Source of the DNA: Quillaja saponaria
Lineage: Eukaryota; Streptophyta; Magnoliopsida; Fabales; Quillajaceae
Reading direction: 5' to 3'
Assembly (NCBI GenBank): GCA_029379385.1
Contig: CM055618.1
Span: 5,342,134 to 5,406,133, forward strand
DNA length: 64,000 nucleotides
Shown: in pieces, positions 22,201-35,703 of the stretch
How positions within the stretch are numbered: the stretch's first letter is position 1
How the letters are laid out: each line of letters starts with the position of its first letter
The notes under the pieces: model-generated
Told to the model about the DNA's origin: nothing
What the model saw: only the letters and a program-made list of their open reading frames with translations
Databases searched by the model: none
Made by a program: the position numbers and the translations under genes

Positions 22201-25200
22201 TGTCACACCCCTCGTGGAGGCATGATTGGCTGGAGGAATGACAACCAAACCTCCGTAACCCTGACTCAAATAAAGGAATGACCATGACTCTTGACTCACT
22301 AATGAATAAAACCAAGAAATTATAAAGACAAAAAGTTAACATTAAAAACTTGTTGATTACAACAAATCACAACTTACTAAATTTCGGCAGAGGTCCCTTA
22401 CAATATGGAACATGCCTTAAAATACAATCCTATAAACTCTTTTTATTACTCAACACAATACAAAGACAATAAGGAGCTCTGCTCCATTCACACCATCAAC
22501 AAAACAAGTACTAGAATATTACATCATACCACATTTGACACCCACAGTTCTAATGTGACTGCAAACTTTCATCCTTGACTCCAAGTATGAGATTCCGAGA
22601 CATACCTTGTCGACAAATCCTTAGCAAAACCTAGTATTAATAGTAAACTTCTTTTGAGATCCTGCTACTAAAAAAAATATAACCACAAGAAAGGGGTGAG
22701 TCATACGGATTCCGTGAGTGGAAAATCGTACCCAAAGGGTACTAGAATCACTCAACACAAACGTATAATATACCTATTAACATCATGTAACATAATTCAT
22801 ATAATATTTCACATTTCACGTACATCTTGTATGTTCCACAAATTCACAATTCATATTACACACAGGAACACAATTTAAGTCAGCGCAACAATATCACGCA
22901 AAGCAATCAAAGGGCCAACGAGTAACCCAGCCCCGCACACCAGTATCACGCCCTGCCGGGCATTTACGCGGCCGCACATCAAATTAATTCTTCGTACACA
23001 ATCCATCTCACTAGGGCTGAGCACTCAAATTTTTTTTTAGAAAATATTCATCAGAATCAGGATTTCTCATAATTTCAAATCAAAGTATCCAAGGTGCACC
23101 TGGACTTTTTATTTTCAGAAATGAAAATAGTTTTCCAGAAAATGTTCACGAGTTGGCCCTTATCAAATACAAACAATGTCAACACAGTAACCAATATCAA
23201 GCAAACATTATTCAAGCAAATTACTGAAATACTCCACTAGCTTACTTTCCATATATCACACATATTCAAATAAACATATAATCACACATACTAATCTAGC
23301 CCCTAAAGGCAGTAATTAACCACTCACCGTACTATGAATCACATTCCTCGCTCATCCTCGAATCCACGCGTTGTTGGCTCAATAATACATTCCTGGGTTG
23401 AAAATCATATTTTCAAATATTACTCATTTTATAAACCCCATAGTTATGCTCTTTTACTCACTTAAATTTAAACATCTACTCCCATACCTTCCTTAAAACC
23501 CTACGCCTCTTAGACATTCTACTAGTGCTTCGAGGACAACTTAAATTCTGATTCATGTATAATATATATATATATATATTATACATGCATTAACCAAGAA
23601 GTTAACACTTATTTTCTTAATTCCACTTTACTCATCTTATAACAGTTCAAATTAAGTTATTTGCTTAAAATTAATTAAGAGCATGAGTTATGAATTCTCA
23701 ATATTCATCAACTAAGTTCCAGGATTTTTCCTTTTTCTTAACTATTTGTCTAACCGTATTTCGCAATGAGTTCTTAAAATTTTATTTAGTTTTAACTAAC
23801 AACTAACTCCTAAGGATCAAATATTTATTTTGCAAGCATCTTAATTCCATTTTTATTCATTTTAATCAACTAACCTAAATTCCCATGATCCATAATACCA
23901 ATAATTCCAATTTTAACCTCCCTAGTGCATTAATTATTATGTTCTACATTAACTTAATTAATTATTCATATCTTTCAACTAGTTATTTATTTATTTTTAT
24001 ATAATATAAAAAAAACTTCTAAACAATTTACTTATAGTCTGATTTTCAAACCAGAATCATAATTCATACGTCATCGCTTAATTAAGTTGAAATTAGAATT
24101 ATACATTTGTCTTAAGATAAGAAATCATCTCTGGACTACCTTTTTGCATGTTAACAATTTATGAAACTAAGCTTTTGTCTAAACAAATATAATAACTATT
24201 AAAATTTACACGAGAACTATCCAAAACTCCTTTTTAATACCATCCTAGAAATTGTATATCTTGGTCCCTGGATACTTTTTAGGACTTGTCAAAATTGGTA
24301 GGCATTTAAGGTTTCTAAAATGGAATATCTTGAAGTACAAATTAGTACCCTGAATAGCCTAGAGGAGGCCTACGCCCGTGCCACTGGGAAATGAACTTAT
24401 AAAACTTTGTTTTCTTTGACTATAGATAACTAATTATTAAGGAGCTAATAGATACAATCATAAATTCATTATCAGAGCGATTAGAGAAGTGGACACTTGA
24501 GAATCTTGAAGCAGTCAAGTAGATAGAGTTATTTTGAACTATGGACAACCGGGACTAGAAGTTAAAATCTGAACTAGGCTATTTTTTCATTGTACTAGAG
24601 TTACACTTCGTAAGGCTTACTGGGGTCCTTAGTAATTCTCTGATTTTAATGTCTTTTCTTTATCAAATTGTTAGCATGTTTCTTTCCTATAATGGGTCTC
24701 AGAAATTGAAACTAAATTGGAGCTTGAGGCACATCAATGGAAAGTAGAAATTAATGGAGAAAGAAATCATACCTTGAGAGCTAAATGAAAAGCAACACTT
24801 GCAGCCAAAGCTTTTAAAACACAAAGGGTCATTAGGTAGAGAGACTATGCACTCGGCATAGAAAAACTAGGATTAGCGAAGCTTCAAGGTTATGGGTATT
24901 TGATAGATACACATAATCAGAATTACATACAACAAGATAGAACTGGAAATGGTTTTTGCCTTCAAAACAGGGAGGTTGGTTGCTAGTATAACTTGATCTC
25001 CTACATGGTTAAGCAAGGAAAGTAGCAGCAAAAGAAAATAAATAGGGAAAGAGTGTAGAACAAGGGGTAGCTTTTGCTAGTTGGAGGTAAGAGGGCAAAC
25101 AAAGCAAGATACAGCTAAAGGAAAGGAGGGAGGCCTTTGCTGCAAGAAGGAATTAAGGAACAACAGAACAAATGGAAGCCAAAAGCAAAACAAGAACAAG

Positions 25201-25390
25201 GCTCTCCCCAAAAATGAAGGCTCGGTTAACAAAAGAATAGAAGAAAATTAAGAGGCGGTGGAGTGAAGCTTCTCCACTCTTCGGTCAACAAGAAGATAAA
25301 GCAAGGAGGAGAGCTAAAAAAAAATCTATTAAGTAAGGGTCAAAAGTTTTATTTGTGGTGTAAAAAAAATTTCTAAAATTATACTTGTAT

Positions 25391-25431
<41 letters not shown>

Positions 25432-25920
25432 TTCCATCTTATTTACTTTGTACATACTAGATTTCACACCTAACGAAAAGTGTATAATTATTCTTATTTT
25501 ATACATATATATATATATATACACTAATATTTATTCACTTTAAATTTAATTTGCATAAACTCTTATTTACCTATTCACATAGGTTACGTACAAACATTCA
25601 GAAATATATAAATAACTATCAGGGTATCACAGTTAATCTTGTTGCACCTAAAAATATAATTATTTGTACACTTGTTGTACAATTTTATTTTATTTTATTT
25701 ATTTATCATTATTTTTTTTTAATTACCCAAATAATTTTTATTTTCTTTTAAGCTCCAAGTTAACCAATTACATAATAAAAATTAATTCTTGCATTATTCC
25801 TATATGTATACAAGTATCTAATTTTGTAAATTTTAATTTTTATAAAATCTTGGTCACCTAGTCACCAAAATTTTTCATACAAACATTGTAGAATGCATGT
25901 TAAAATATCGGGTTATAACA
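22201..25920 (-). repeat. Solo LTR, chromovirus type (3720 bp), nested in the Athila element
   Basis: Ends are TGTCACACCC (left) and GGTTATAACA (right), i.e. TGTTATAACC...GGGTGTGACA on the minus strand, matching the LTR at 2426-5167. Flanking 5-mers are CACCT (22196-22200) and CGCCT (25921-25925), one transition apart, consistent with a decayed target-site duplication. No internal region is attached, so this is a solo LTR left by LTR-LTR recombination. Contains an AC/AT microsatellite at about 25389-25428 and AT runs at 23562-23579 and 25505-25521. Reading frames inside have no known motif. Confidence 0.85.
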
Positions 25921-26379
25921 CGCCTCAAGAGGAATTCTTACCAATTAAAGAGATCAAAAAGAGTTTAAAGTTTATAAAGAAAAGATCATCAAAAACATCA
26001 ACCCTAGGTGAAAATACCCTTATATAGATCTAATATATATATGAAGTATATGCCTTAATTATAAAAAATTCTCGCATGCTATCAAAAATCAAAATTAATG
26101 CATAAATAATTTTATCATGGGAAGAAGGAAATATTAGAGCATTATTAACAACTTGCAATTTTCTTTACACAATACAGGATAGGGAAACACAATACAACCA
26201 ATTCCATTATCTAAACAAATACACATACACGAGAGTTAACTAAACATGCAAAATAAATAATTACAAAATTGTAAGTTACCCTCTCCCTATACTAAATAGT
26301 GTCCCAATGTTTAGAGAAAAACTAGAAAATAACAAAAGGAAAAACAAAAGATAAAGAATACTCCTTTAGTCATCAAAAT

Positions 26380-27463
26380 CTCTATCGATGTCCTCCTCAG
26401 AATAAGGGAATAGGATTGGAGGTGCAGGACAAGGAGGGAAAGTAGAAGGATCCCATCCTCCTTGCTACAGCATCATCCTTAGCAATTCATTGTTTTGGGG
26501 ATTAACAACATGGTTATGCTGCCAATGTTCTGCACACTACACCTCCAATCTCGAGAGTCGCTGAGCCAAGGTCAATCTCTGCACACCATCAAGAGCTAGT
26601 TGAGCTGGAGTTACTGGATCACCTTCTCTTGCTTCAAAATTATAGCCTAAAAATTTGTTCATTAGCTTATCGTCTATTAGCCTTTTCTGCATCACCAATG
26701 GTTTAGTGTCCTCCTAAATTACACTAGCCTCGCATTATAATTCAGTGATGAGGGAGGGGAATCATATACTCAGGTGTCCTAGGTTTTTAGCCTACAACAT
26801 TGCACTATGAATTATACTACCAATATCAATGGATATATTTCTCAAAATGGTATAAACTAGAATTACTCTCTCCTTAGTCACATCGCTGGCATGTCTACTA
26901 GGGAGGATGTTGGCGAGCACGAAGTAATACCATACCCTAGCAGTAGCCATCATATGAATAGCTTTGAAATGCACTGGTTCTCCATTAGTAAGCTTCCAAG
27001 TAGATCCTGGAAAGCACAAGGTATTAATCACTTCATTGTAGTCCACTATTCTACTTGCATATGTCATATACTCATTGATCTCCAGAATGTTAGGAATTCC
27101 ATAATAGCCATTGATTACAATGCTTGTGAAAGACACCATCTTCCCTCGAACCATGACTTTACTGTTTTTATGTTCCACAAGATTGGCATAGAATTCTCTA
27201 GCTAATGCAATGATTCCAGTTGAGGGTGGTACGTACAGCCTAGCCTAATTTCTTGCATTAATCATGTTAGCTATGTTCTTGAAGTAATCCGGGCTAAGGT
27301 GCAGACCTTGTTGTACCATAATCTTCTTTGTTGCAAGCCCATCATGAAATCTCTTCTCTACAATAGCAGAAATAAACCGGATACTATCAAAGCTCAGTCC
27401 AGCTAATCGGGCACCCCCTGCCAAACCTATTTCCATATTCATAAGCTTATCAAGAACATTCAA
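26380..27463 (-). pseudogene. Athila 3' ORF (env-like/ORF-1 type, plant transposon protein domain)
   Basis: Two main minus-strand frames, 27245-27463 and 26792-27178, join in the same reading frame through one stop; the message then continues to about 26380. Motifs: SFDSIRFISAIVEKRFHDGL, RELYANL, MVRGKMVSF, PNILEINEYMTYAS, WYYFVLANILPSRHASDVT, KERVILVYTILRNISID. The last blocks match what I know of the putative plant transposon / Athila ORF domain found in Athila retrotransposons. It lies downstream of the integrase on the minus strand, as expected for the extra 3' ORF of this lineage. Family assignment is from memory of motifs; function unknown. Stops at about 27242 and 26790 make it inactive. 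Confidence 0.7.
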
Positions 27464-27469
27464 GAATTA

Positions 27470-28185
27470 TGGGGGTGGAGATCATAATAAGATGATATAG
27501 ATTCATATTATATAAATTTTGTTTAAAATTACCCAAGAGCTCATCATCAAGATATAAAACATAATACCCACGTTACCAAAAACCCAAAACCAAAAATTAT
27601 GCACAAACCTCCTAAAGAACATATCTATCCACTATCCATCAAGCATTTTTAAGCATATAATACAATAAAAGCATTTTGCTTAAAAGAAAATTCATAAAAT
27701 GTAAAGAGAAAAGGAAGAGCACTTACTTATGTTGGAGCAATGTCCAAATATAGTGCAAACTGTGATGTAGGTGAGGGGTTTTTGTGTAAGCATGATAAAA
27801 GGCACTTGAATAGGGTTGGGTTGGTAGTTTATAAACTAAAACCTCTGATTTCATGAGATTTGGTGTTTAGGGTGTGATTTGGGGAGGTTATGGCTTTGAA
27901 ATTTCCTTTTTAAAATAAGATTCACGACACAGTGTTGTGGCATCAATGACATGGAGCCTAGACACAAAGCTCTTTATCTAATTTTGTAATTTCCTAATCA
28001 TGAGGCCGGGTGACATGAGGTAATAAGGCACCACGACATTAATGCCTTTTACTAAGGTTTCTTAGTCTTTGTTTACCTGAGAAAGATGACATAAAGGCTG
28101 AGTGTAGAGAAAAAATTAAAACATTAATAAACTAACTAAAAATAAAATAAAGAAAAAAGGTTTAGAAACTTGGGTTGCTTCTAAG
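27470..28185 (-). other. Athila spacer between integrase and 3' ORF
   Basis: No protein motif seen. It lies inside the same element between two of its coding regions; Athila elements have long non-coding spacers here. Confidence 0.45.
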
Positions 28186-28189
28186 ATGC

Positions 28190-29892
28190 GCTCGGTTTAA
28201 AGTCCTTCACTTGACTTAGTGTTACTCAAGTAGCTTTACTGAGTTTGATGGAGGTATGATCATTATCAATTTTTCATCCCTAATAGTATTTCAATTGTTG
28301 GCCATTAACTTTAAACGTTTTATAGGGATTAGTGGCTATCAACTCTACAGCATTGTATGGAAACACTTTGGCAATAGTGAAAGGTCTAAACCATCTTGAC
28401 TTGAGTTTTCCCAGTAAAAGCTTCAACCTGAAATTTTAGAGTAGGACTTATTAACCCGGCTGAAAGCGGTGCTCAAAAATCCTTTGATTATGTAGCCTCT
28501 TGGTCTTCTCGTTGTAGAGTTTGGCATTCTCATAAGCATTGAGCCTATCTATCTCGTTCAATTGGAAAAGTCTCATTCTACCAGCTACTTCATAGTCAAA
28601 GTTCAGCTTTTTTATTGCCCAATAGGCATTATGTTCTAACTCAATCAGTAGATGGCAAGCCTTACTAAAAACTAGCCAAAAGGGAGACATGCCTAGAAGG
28701 GTCTTGTAGGCTATTCGGTATGCGCATAATGCATCGTTCAATCTCTTGGACCTGTCTTTTCGTGATGAACATACAATCTTCTCTAGAATCCTTATTATCA
28801 CTTTATTGGAGACCTCAGGTTATCCACTTATTTATGGATGATATGCTAGTGCAACTTTGTGAGTCACCCCATATTTAGCAAGGAGAACTCCTAATTGTTT
28901 ATTGCAAAAGTGGGACCCTTCATCATTGATGATCACTTAGTGTGTACCAAAGCCTGTAAAGATGTTCTTTTTCAAGAAGTTAGTCACAACTTTAGAGTCA
29001 TTGGTTGGCATATCAATGGCTTCAACCCATTTAGAGACATAATCCACAACAACAAGAATGTATTGATTAGTGTACTAGAAGATGAATGGACCTTTGAAGT
29101 TCATCCCCCATACATCAATAAATTCTACTTCAAATATATTGTTGAATAACATCTCATTCTTCTGGATATGTTAGCCATCCTTTGGAACTGTCACATTTGG
29201 AAACAAATTCATTAGTATCCTTAAATAATAAAGGCCAATAAAAACTTGATTGGAGCACTTTTGCAGTTGTTTGGCTCTTACCAACGTGATTTCCATACTC
29301 CAAAGCATGGCAGTGGTGAAGTATACTCTTCACCTCTTCCTTTGGAACAACATAATTAAAATTTAATTAGCACAATTCATCCCAAATAAAGAATCTGATA
29401 TCATGTAAAAACTTTTTGTTTTGTTAAGAAGTTAAGCTAGGAGGAAAGACCATGCCAACTAGATAGTTGACAAAGTTAGCATACCAGGGAAATAGTTTAT
29501 TAACAACTTGGAAGAGTTGTTCATCCATGAAGGTTTCATTTATATGAGTAGGCTCAACTACTTGATCTTCTCCTTCCAGCCTTAATAAGTGATCAACTAC
29601 TTAGTTTTCAAAGCTCTTTCGATCTTTTATCTCCAAGTCAAATTCTTGTAGTAACAAAATCTACTTTATCAACCTAGGCTTTGCATCCATTTTATTAATC
29701 AAACACTTAATAACAAAGTGGTCAGTAAAAATAATGATAGAAGTTTTAACTAAATAAGATTGAAATTTATCAAAAGAAAATACTATTGCTAAAAGTTCTT
29801 TTTCAATTGTGGTTTCGTTCAATTGATCACCATTTAAAGTTTTACTAGCACAGTATATAGAATGAAAAATCTTTTCTTTTCTTGCATAACGC
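28190..29892 (-). pseudogene. Athila RNase H and integrase
   Basis: Minus strand. RNase H end: KTLNGDQLNETTIEKELLAI, FSFDKFQSYLV, FTDHFVIKCLI, WILLLQEFDLEIKDRKS (about 29890-29590). Integrase: [45 protein letters not shown], then the 116-codon frame 28451-28801 with SSRKDRSKRLNDALCAYRIA, LLGMSPFWLVFSKACHL, ELEHNAYWAIKKLNFD, which is highly typical of Athila integrases (normally [29 protein letters not shown]). The second catalytic Asp (ND) and the Glu (EVSN) can be placed. Several stops. RT, protease and gag are absent: the coding region is cut at about 29893, where LINE sequence of opposite strand begins. Confidence 0.85.
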
Positions 29893-32062
29893 TTGTATTG
29901 ATCCTAAATGTAGCATCACCTAAGGACATGACTCAGATTAGACCTATTAGTTTATGCACAGTATTTTATACAATTATATCTAAAATAATTGTGCATAGAC
30001 TAAAAGCAAGCATGTGATCCCTAATTAGTCACAACCAAAGTGCTTTTCTACAAGGCGAGCTCATTTCTAATAATATTCTCGTGGCTTATTAATTGATGCA
30101 CCATTTGGAAAAGGGAAACAAGGTCACAGTTACAATATGGAAATAAAGGTATATATGAGTAAGGCATATAAGAAAGATAAGTGCAGCTTTCTTGAGGGGA
30201 TGCTTCTGAAGTTAGGATTCAGTCCACGATGGGTTAAGTTGGTAATGGAACTTATTTCCATAGCCACCTACTCATTCTCATCAAGTTAAACATTTATCTT
30301 TTTCTTTTTCTTTTCCTTTTTTCTTTTTTTTAAAAAAACCACAAAAAAGGCTCCAACAAGATGACTTTCTATCTCCTTATATGTGCTAAAGGTATATCTA
30401 CTTTGTTGAATGAGGCTGAGAGTTCAAATTTGTTACAAAATATAAAAATATCTTTAAGATGTCAATCTATCAACCATTTTTAATTTACTGATGATTCTAT
30501 TTTCTTTTGTCAAGCTACAGTAGAGGATTGCAACCAAATCTTGTCTATACTGCATCAATACAAACTAGTGAATGGACAATAAATCAATCTATTGAAATCC
30601 TCTCTGATTTTTAGTTGAAACATACTAGATTAAGTCAAATATTTCCTTTCTCAAAGGCTAAATATCTTAAGCATGAGTAGGCAAGATAAATACCTGTGGC
30701 TCCTAACAGTAATGTCCAAATCAAAACATACTACCTTTTAAGAGGTTAAACATAAATTTGCCTCTAAGCTACAAGGTCAGAAGTCTAAATTTTTGTCCTC
30801 GGCAGGGAAAAAAGTCCTTATTAAATATGTGGGCTTTGCTTTACCAATATATACCATGACATTCTATAAACTCACTCTCTCATTATGTTGGGACATTAAT
30901 CAGATGATATCTTACTACTGGTGGGAACATCAAGAGTCTGGAAAGAGGATTCACTTGATAAGTTGGAAGACTATGCGTAAACCTAAAACTTGACATGGAC
31001 TAGGTTTTAATGAGTTGGAAAGTTTAATTTGGCTATACTTGCTAAGAAAATGTGGTGATTATTTAATAGCCTATTTCTTAGAGTATTTAAAGGAAAGGAA
31101 AATATTACTTTTAGGAATGCTCGGCCTCATTCCAATCCATCTTGGGGATAAGAGAGTTTTAAAGCAAGTATGGAAATATTACAAAAAAAAGTGTTAGATG
31201 GCAAGTAAGGAATGGATATAGACTAAACACCTAGAATGCCTGTTAGATTCTTTCACAACATCTATTTCGTGCTTATGTGAAACCTAATGCTCCTGAGGAC
31301 ATCTAATGGGTTTTCCAATTAATCAATCTTGACTCAAAACAATGGAGGCAAGATGCAGTTCACTTAGTACTAGAAGAAGCTAATGCTCACTTGGTACTAG
31401 CCTTACCTATTCTCCAAATTTGTAGTGATAATAAGTTGGTTTCACACTTCACTCCACATGGCACATATATTGTGAGTTATGGCTATCGGCTTTTGAATTC
31501 ATACTCTCCTTGAAGCCACTCTTATCAATTCAATTGATCCACTATCTGGGACATTTAGGTTGTAGGTAAATTCAAAATTTTTCTTTGGTATGTAATGCAT
31601 AGCAGTCTAGCTGTTAAGGTGAATCTTCGAAATAGGATATGGAGTTGGTGTCCATGCTATGGAACATAACATGAAGCTATCAAGCATATGATTCTTGACT
31701 ATTGTTTAGCCAAACAAGTCTAACAGCTATCTCCTAATGATATTCTAGTTAAGGCCTACGGTATGTCCATGTCTAAGTGGTGGATGTAGTTACTTGATCA
31801 TGTGAATTCCAACATAACCACAAAGGAGGTCATTCAATATGTTTGTCATTGCTTCTGGAGATTAGAGTCATTATGATATATAGGTACCAAGGAGCTTCTT
31901 TCTTCTCTCGGCAGGCTACTTGGGATTTGCCTAATCCTAGGCACTTGAAGATCAATTTTGATGCAGGTTTAAGGACTGCTTTTAACATTGGAAGTTTAGG
32001 GTTTGTAGTTCACGAGTCAAGTGGTAGTGTGAAGCAAAATTTTAATAGTTCATCTGAAACTT
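29893..32062 (+). mobile_element. LINE (L1-type) fragment: RT, zinc-binding region, RNase H start
   Basis: Plus-strand translation begins in the RT domain: QIRPISLCTVFYTIISKIIV, SLISHNQSAFLQGELISNNI, then FTDDSIFFC (catalytic box, from F-A-D-D), SSAGKKVLIKYVGFALPIYT, SYYWWEHQESGKRIHLISW, and near 31930 the LINE RNase H start HLKINFDAG...GSLGFVVHESSG. The domain order RT - zf-RVT - RNase H is that of plant L1 LINEs. Both ends are missing (no endonuclease, RNase H cut off), and frames are broken throughout. A second, longer LINE lies at 35560-41425 in the same orientation. Confidence 0.82.
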
Positions 32063-33961
32063 GAAAGATCAAAAGACTATAAACCTGATAGAATAACATC
32101 TGGTGAACCATGACCAAAAGTACATATTTATAAAACATAAACAAATCCCAGAATAAGGATGTAGTGGAATCTAATTTATAAGTATATAGATAAAAACATT
32201 TAGATACAAAAATTACAAATACAACTAGGCCAAAGCCGAAACAAAGGCTGGTATACCTAAAAGAGACTTTTCACTGACATATTTCCCATGCTTGAAACTC
32301 GAGATCTAATATTAGTTATCTGAAAACAAAAACATCAACTAATGAGGGTGAGCCACATAGATTCCGTGAGTTGATAATACATAATTTAACAGGCAGGTAA
32401 ACAAGCCAAAGCACGAATATTTTATCAATAATCAGTTTACCTAAAGATACATTTGATAACCTAAGCAGAGTAACTAACTAGTTTTCAACAACCATTTAGT
32501 TACATTTGATAACCTAAGCAAAGTAATTAATAAGTTTTCAACAACCATTTAGTGAAAAAAAGTATAACTAAAATCTTAAAGTTGTAAGAAAACCATTTGA
32601 CATAACCATTTTATAAGAGAATAGTTAGACATTATACAATGTCTGAACTCTCAAACCACTATACCCATAGGGTACAACAAGTCAGCACCAAACCCCCACT
32701 AACTAGGGTATCAAATCCATCAATTCCATTACAAACCATTGAACCGTAGGTTACAACGAGTTATTGTCAAAACCCCTACTAACTAGGGTACCGAACACAT
32801 TTTCATATGTGTTTGCCTACACACGGTATTAGAGCATCCCTACGCAGCTAGGTATCATATTCAAAATATATACTATGTGAACATAGGCTACTTATATCTC
32901 ATTATCTAATTAAAGTGATATGATAAGTACCATTCCATAAAGACAACCCAAAAGGAAAATTGAATACTTGAATAACAAATTAATGTCAAGATGAAAACTA
33001 AGAAGTTTAAAGGAAGTGTTGTCAACATCATTATCCAAATAACAAACAGTCCAATATTTACTTTTCAGGTCAAATAAATCCATCAAATCCGAAACTGAAC
33101 ACAGATGTGCATCAATAGTCAAAATAATAAAACAACTTTCATTCCAAGTAGCAATATTGATTTCAAATCTATTGAAATAATATGTCCAATGACACTTATA
33201 AAATAAAGAAGGGTGAAATGTTAAAGTGCTTATCCTTGATAACTATGTTTAAGGATGTGAAGTAACAATGATATACTAAGCAAGCATAAGTGATTTAAAA
33301 GTGATCTTTAAAATGTTTGATAGTTCAAATGTTCTATCAAAATCTTTTGCTCGTAAACTAGTTTGAAAAACTTGAAGGATCATAAAGTTTAAGTACAAAC
33401 ATGTCTATACAAGAAGTTGTTTTTCAATTGAAAAGTAGTAATGCATGTGGTGAGTATGATGAAAACACCACACTAGGCAATATCCACTCACAATACAAGC
33501 GAAGCTACCAAGAATGCCGAAATTGAAAATCACCCAACCAAAGATGTGGGATTATCGAACTAGCCTATAACAATTTTAGCCAACAATACAATAAGCATCT
33601 CGAAATCAAACAGAATAACCAATGATTAGAGGCAATGATTCCCCCACAAAGCCGAATTCAAAATTAACCCCAAATAACACATTCTAACTTACAAGCAAAC
33701 ATCCAAATCTAATGAATTCTAGACATTGTACAATGTCAAAACTGTTAAATTGCTATACCCATAAGGTCCAACAAGTTAGCACCAAAACCCCTACTAATTA
33801 GGGTGTTAAATTTGTCAATTCCATTACAAATAATTGAACCCATAGGTTAACGAGTCAATGCCAAACTCCTACTAACTAGGGTACCAAGCTTATTTTCAAA
33901 TATGTTGACCTATACACAAGGTTACGACATCACTCCCTAATAAGGTAGTATATCCAAAATA
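32063..33961 (-). repeat. Fragment of a divergent chromovirus-type LTR (minus)
   Basis: The block 'gggtgagccacatagattccgtgagt' near 32346 corresponds to 'ggggtgagtcatacggattccgtgagt' at 22693 in the solo LTR, and a run of 'cccataggg...acta-actagggta' units corresponds to the promoter-side region of those LTRs. Terminal TG/CA ends are not seen, so it is partial. It holds two copies of a 245-bp segment (32626-32877 and 33721-33963). The minus-strand frame at 32910-33122 is a chance frame. Confidence 0.5.
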
Positions 33962-33963
33962 TA
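32626..33963. repeat. Direct duplication of a 245-bp segment within an LTR fragment
   Basis: 32626-32877 and 33721-33963 align over their whole length (both start GACATT-TACAATGTC, contain 'actaactagggta'-type repeats and TCAATTCCATTACAAA, and end CAAAATATATA), about 1.09 kb apart. Each copy itself has two diverged units of about 75-80 bp. The second copy ends exactly where the Athila-type LTR begins. Confidence 0.75.
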
Positions 33964-35458
33964 TACGAAAGTGCATGTACTGTTTAAACAAGTAATAAAG
34001 GGTAAGTTAAGTATCATTCCCACGAGGAATTAGTTCTATCAAGCCAAGTACTAAAATTTACCAACTCCAACTTTATCCAAACAATTGAAAACTTGAGATT
34101 GTTAACTATGATTAAACTAAATTAAGTAAATATAATAACTAAACTTGAGATTATGTAGAGAAAACCTAGGATTATAATTTCCCTCACACTTCACTTGACT
34201 TGCCTTTATCCTATAATGCTTAGTTATGATATTATGTTATTATCCTAGGGTTCCAAGTTAATTATAAGTATCTTTCGAATTTCTTATAATTTATACCTTA
34301 GTTAATCAATTCACTATATGTCTATGAGAATTGAATTAAGAAGGTTCATTAAGAACAAATCTAATTTGGCTACACAAGGTATATAGGTATATGTCTATCC
34401 TATATGCAAATCAAATACAACCAACTAAATGAATAAATTAAACATATGTTATATCATTCAAGGCTAACCAAGATAACCTTTGTCAAGGTTCCTCTAGATT
34501 ATCAAATCTATCTAATTGGCGATCAAGCAATTAGAAGCAATGAACATAGAATGACATAAATAACAATAATATCAAACCCTAAGCAATCCATAGATAAAAT
34601 TAAATCAAACTACATGTGAGTTCCATCATAATCCTAAAAAAAGGATTTAGTTTATGCTGCTAGATGTAAATTTGACTACAACTAAGCAAATCATTAAGGA
34701 CATACAAAGAAACTAAAAGAAATGAAGGAATAAGAAAAAACTAGGAAGATATCGGTATCCAAGCTCTTCAAAATCCCTTGCTCCTCTAGCTCTAAGTAAT
34801 CTCAACTAACTTTATATCTCCATGAATCCCTTGCTCAATTGTGTGTTTAGAATCCCCAAGTCCTTTTTTTCTTTATAAGCTTCAAAAATTATGAGTGAAA
34901 GTCTAATTCAGAGTAATTTTATTGGGCCAACGCCCCAGCCACGACTTTTTGGCGCCCCAGCACTGATTTTTAGACTAAATAGAAGACTATACACGACTTT
35001 GGGGGCCCCAACCACAGGATTTTGGCGCCCCAGCACCAACTTCCTAGCGTTTAAGAGCCCAACGCCTTTGTCTTGACAATTTTTGGCCAAGAAGGCACCT
35101 ACTTTCTAGTGCCCCAGTGCCCGACCCTACTAGTTGAGCTTTTTCAGCATTGCAGCCTTGGTGTTTCATAGCCTAGGCACCCGACGAGCTGAAATCTTAT
35201 TCCTTGAGCAATTGGTCTTTAAAAAGGACTCCTTGAAGCTTGTACCTTCAAACACACAAACAAAGTTTAATAAGAATATAACTCTTATTTAAAAAGATAA
35301 ATTTTAAGCAATAATAACTAAAATCATAACATTTTAATGCAATACGAATTAATCTACAAACTAAGCTAAAACTAAATAATTTGTAATGTAAAACTTAAGA
35401 ACCTAGCTAAAATGAATGCACAATGTGATGTAATATTAGTTATTTCATGAACTTATCA
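33962..35458 (-). repeat. Second Athila-type LTR (about 1.5 kb), probably solo
   Basis: Shares with the LTR at 19650-21265 the right-end start TGATAA(G/C)TT with nearby ATAACTA, and the left-end block 'gtgcatgtac...attcccacgagg'. No Athila coding sequence or PPT/PBS adjoins it, so it appears to be a solo LTR, though no target duplication was found. Its middle (34921-35170) contains repeated GGCGCCCCAGCAC-like words in a GC-rich stretch. The opposed frames at 34891-35090 are by-products of this GC-rich repeat. Confidence 0.6.
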
Positions 35459-35477
35459 ATTAGCCTTGATAAGATCA

Positions 35478-35493
35478 AAATATATATAAATAA

Positions 35494-35533
<40 letters not shown>

Positions 35534-35534
35534 A
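35478..35534. repeat. AT-rich microsatellite
   Basis: Nearly pure (TA)n with a few interruptions, just left of the LINE target site. Confidence 0.9.
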
Positions 35535-35703
35535 CCATAGTAAAAACATATGCTATATATTGTTTCTCTTAGAATAAACTAAAAGGAAGTTTGATGGACA
35601 AATGAAATAATTCTAACTTTCCAAGAAAACTGTATTCTCTCTCGGCACACGTTTAGAATTTCTTGCCATCGTATGCCACTAGTTCTATGAAGAGCTTTTT
35701 GCC

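Noticed and set aside
34891..35090. Opposed 60-codon frames on both strands
   Set aside because: By-products of the GGCGCCCCAGCAC-rich segment in an Athila-type LTR.
19650..35458. The two Athila-type LTRs as the 5' and 3' LTRs of one element
   Set aside because: The right-hand LTR has no PBS or gag beside it, the sequence between includes unrelated LTR and LINE pieces, and the two LTRs share only scattered blocks.
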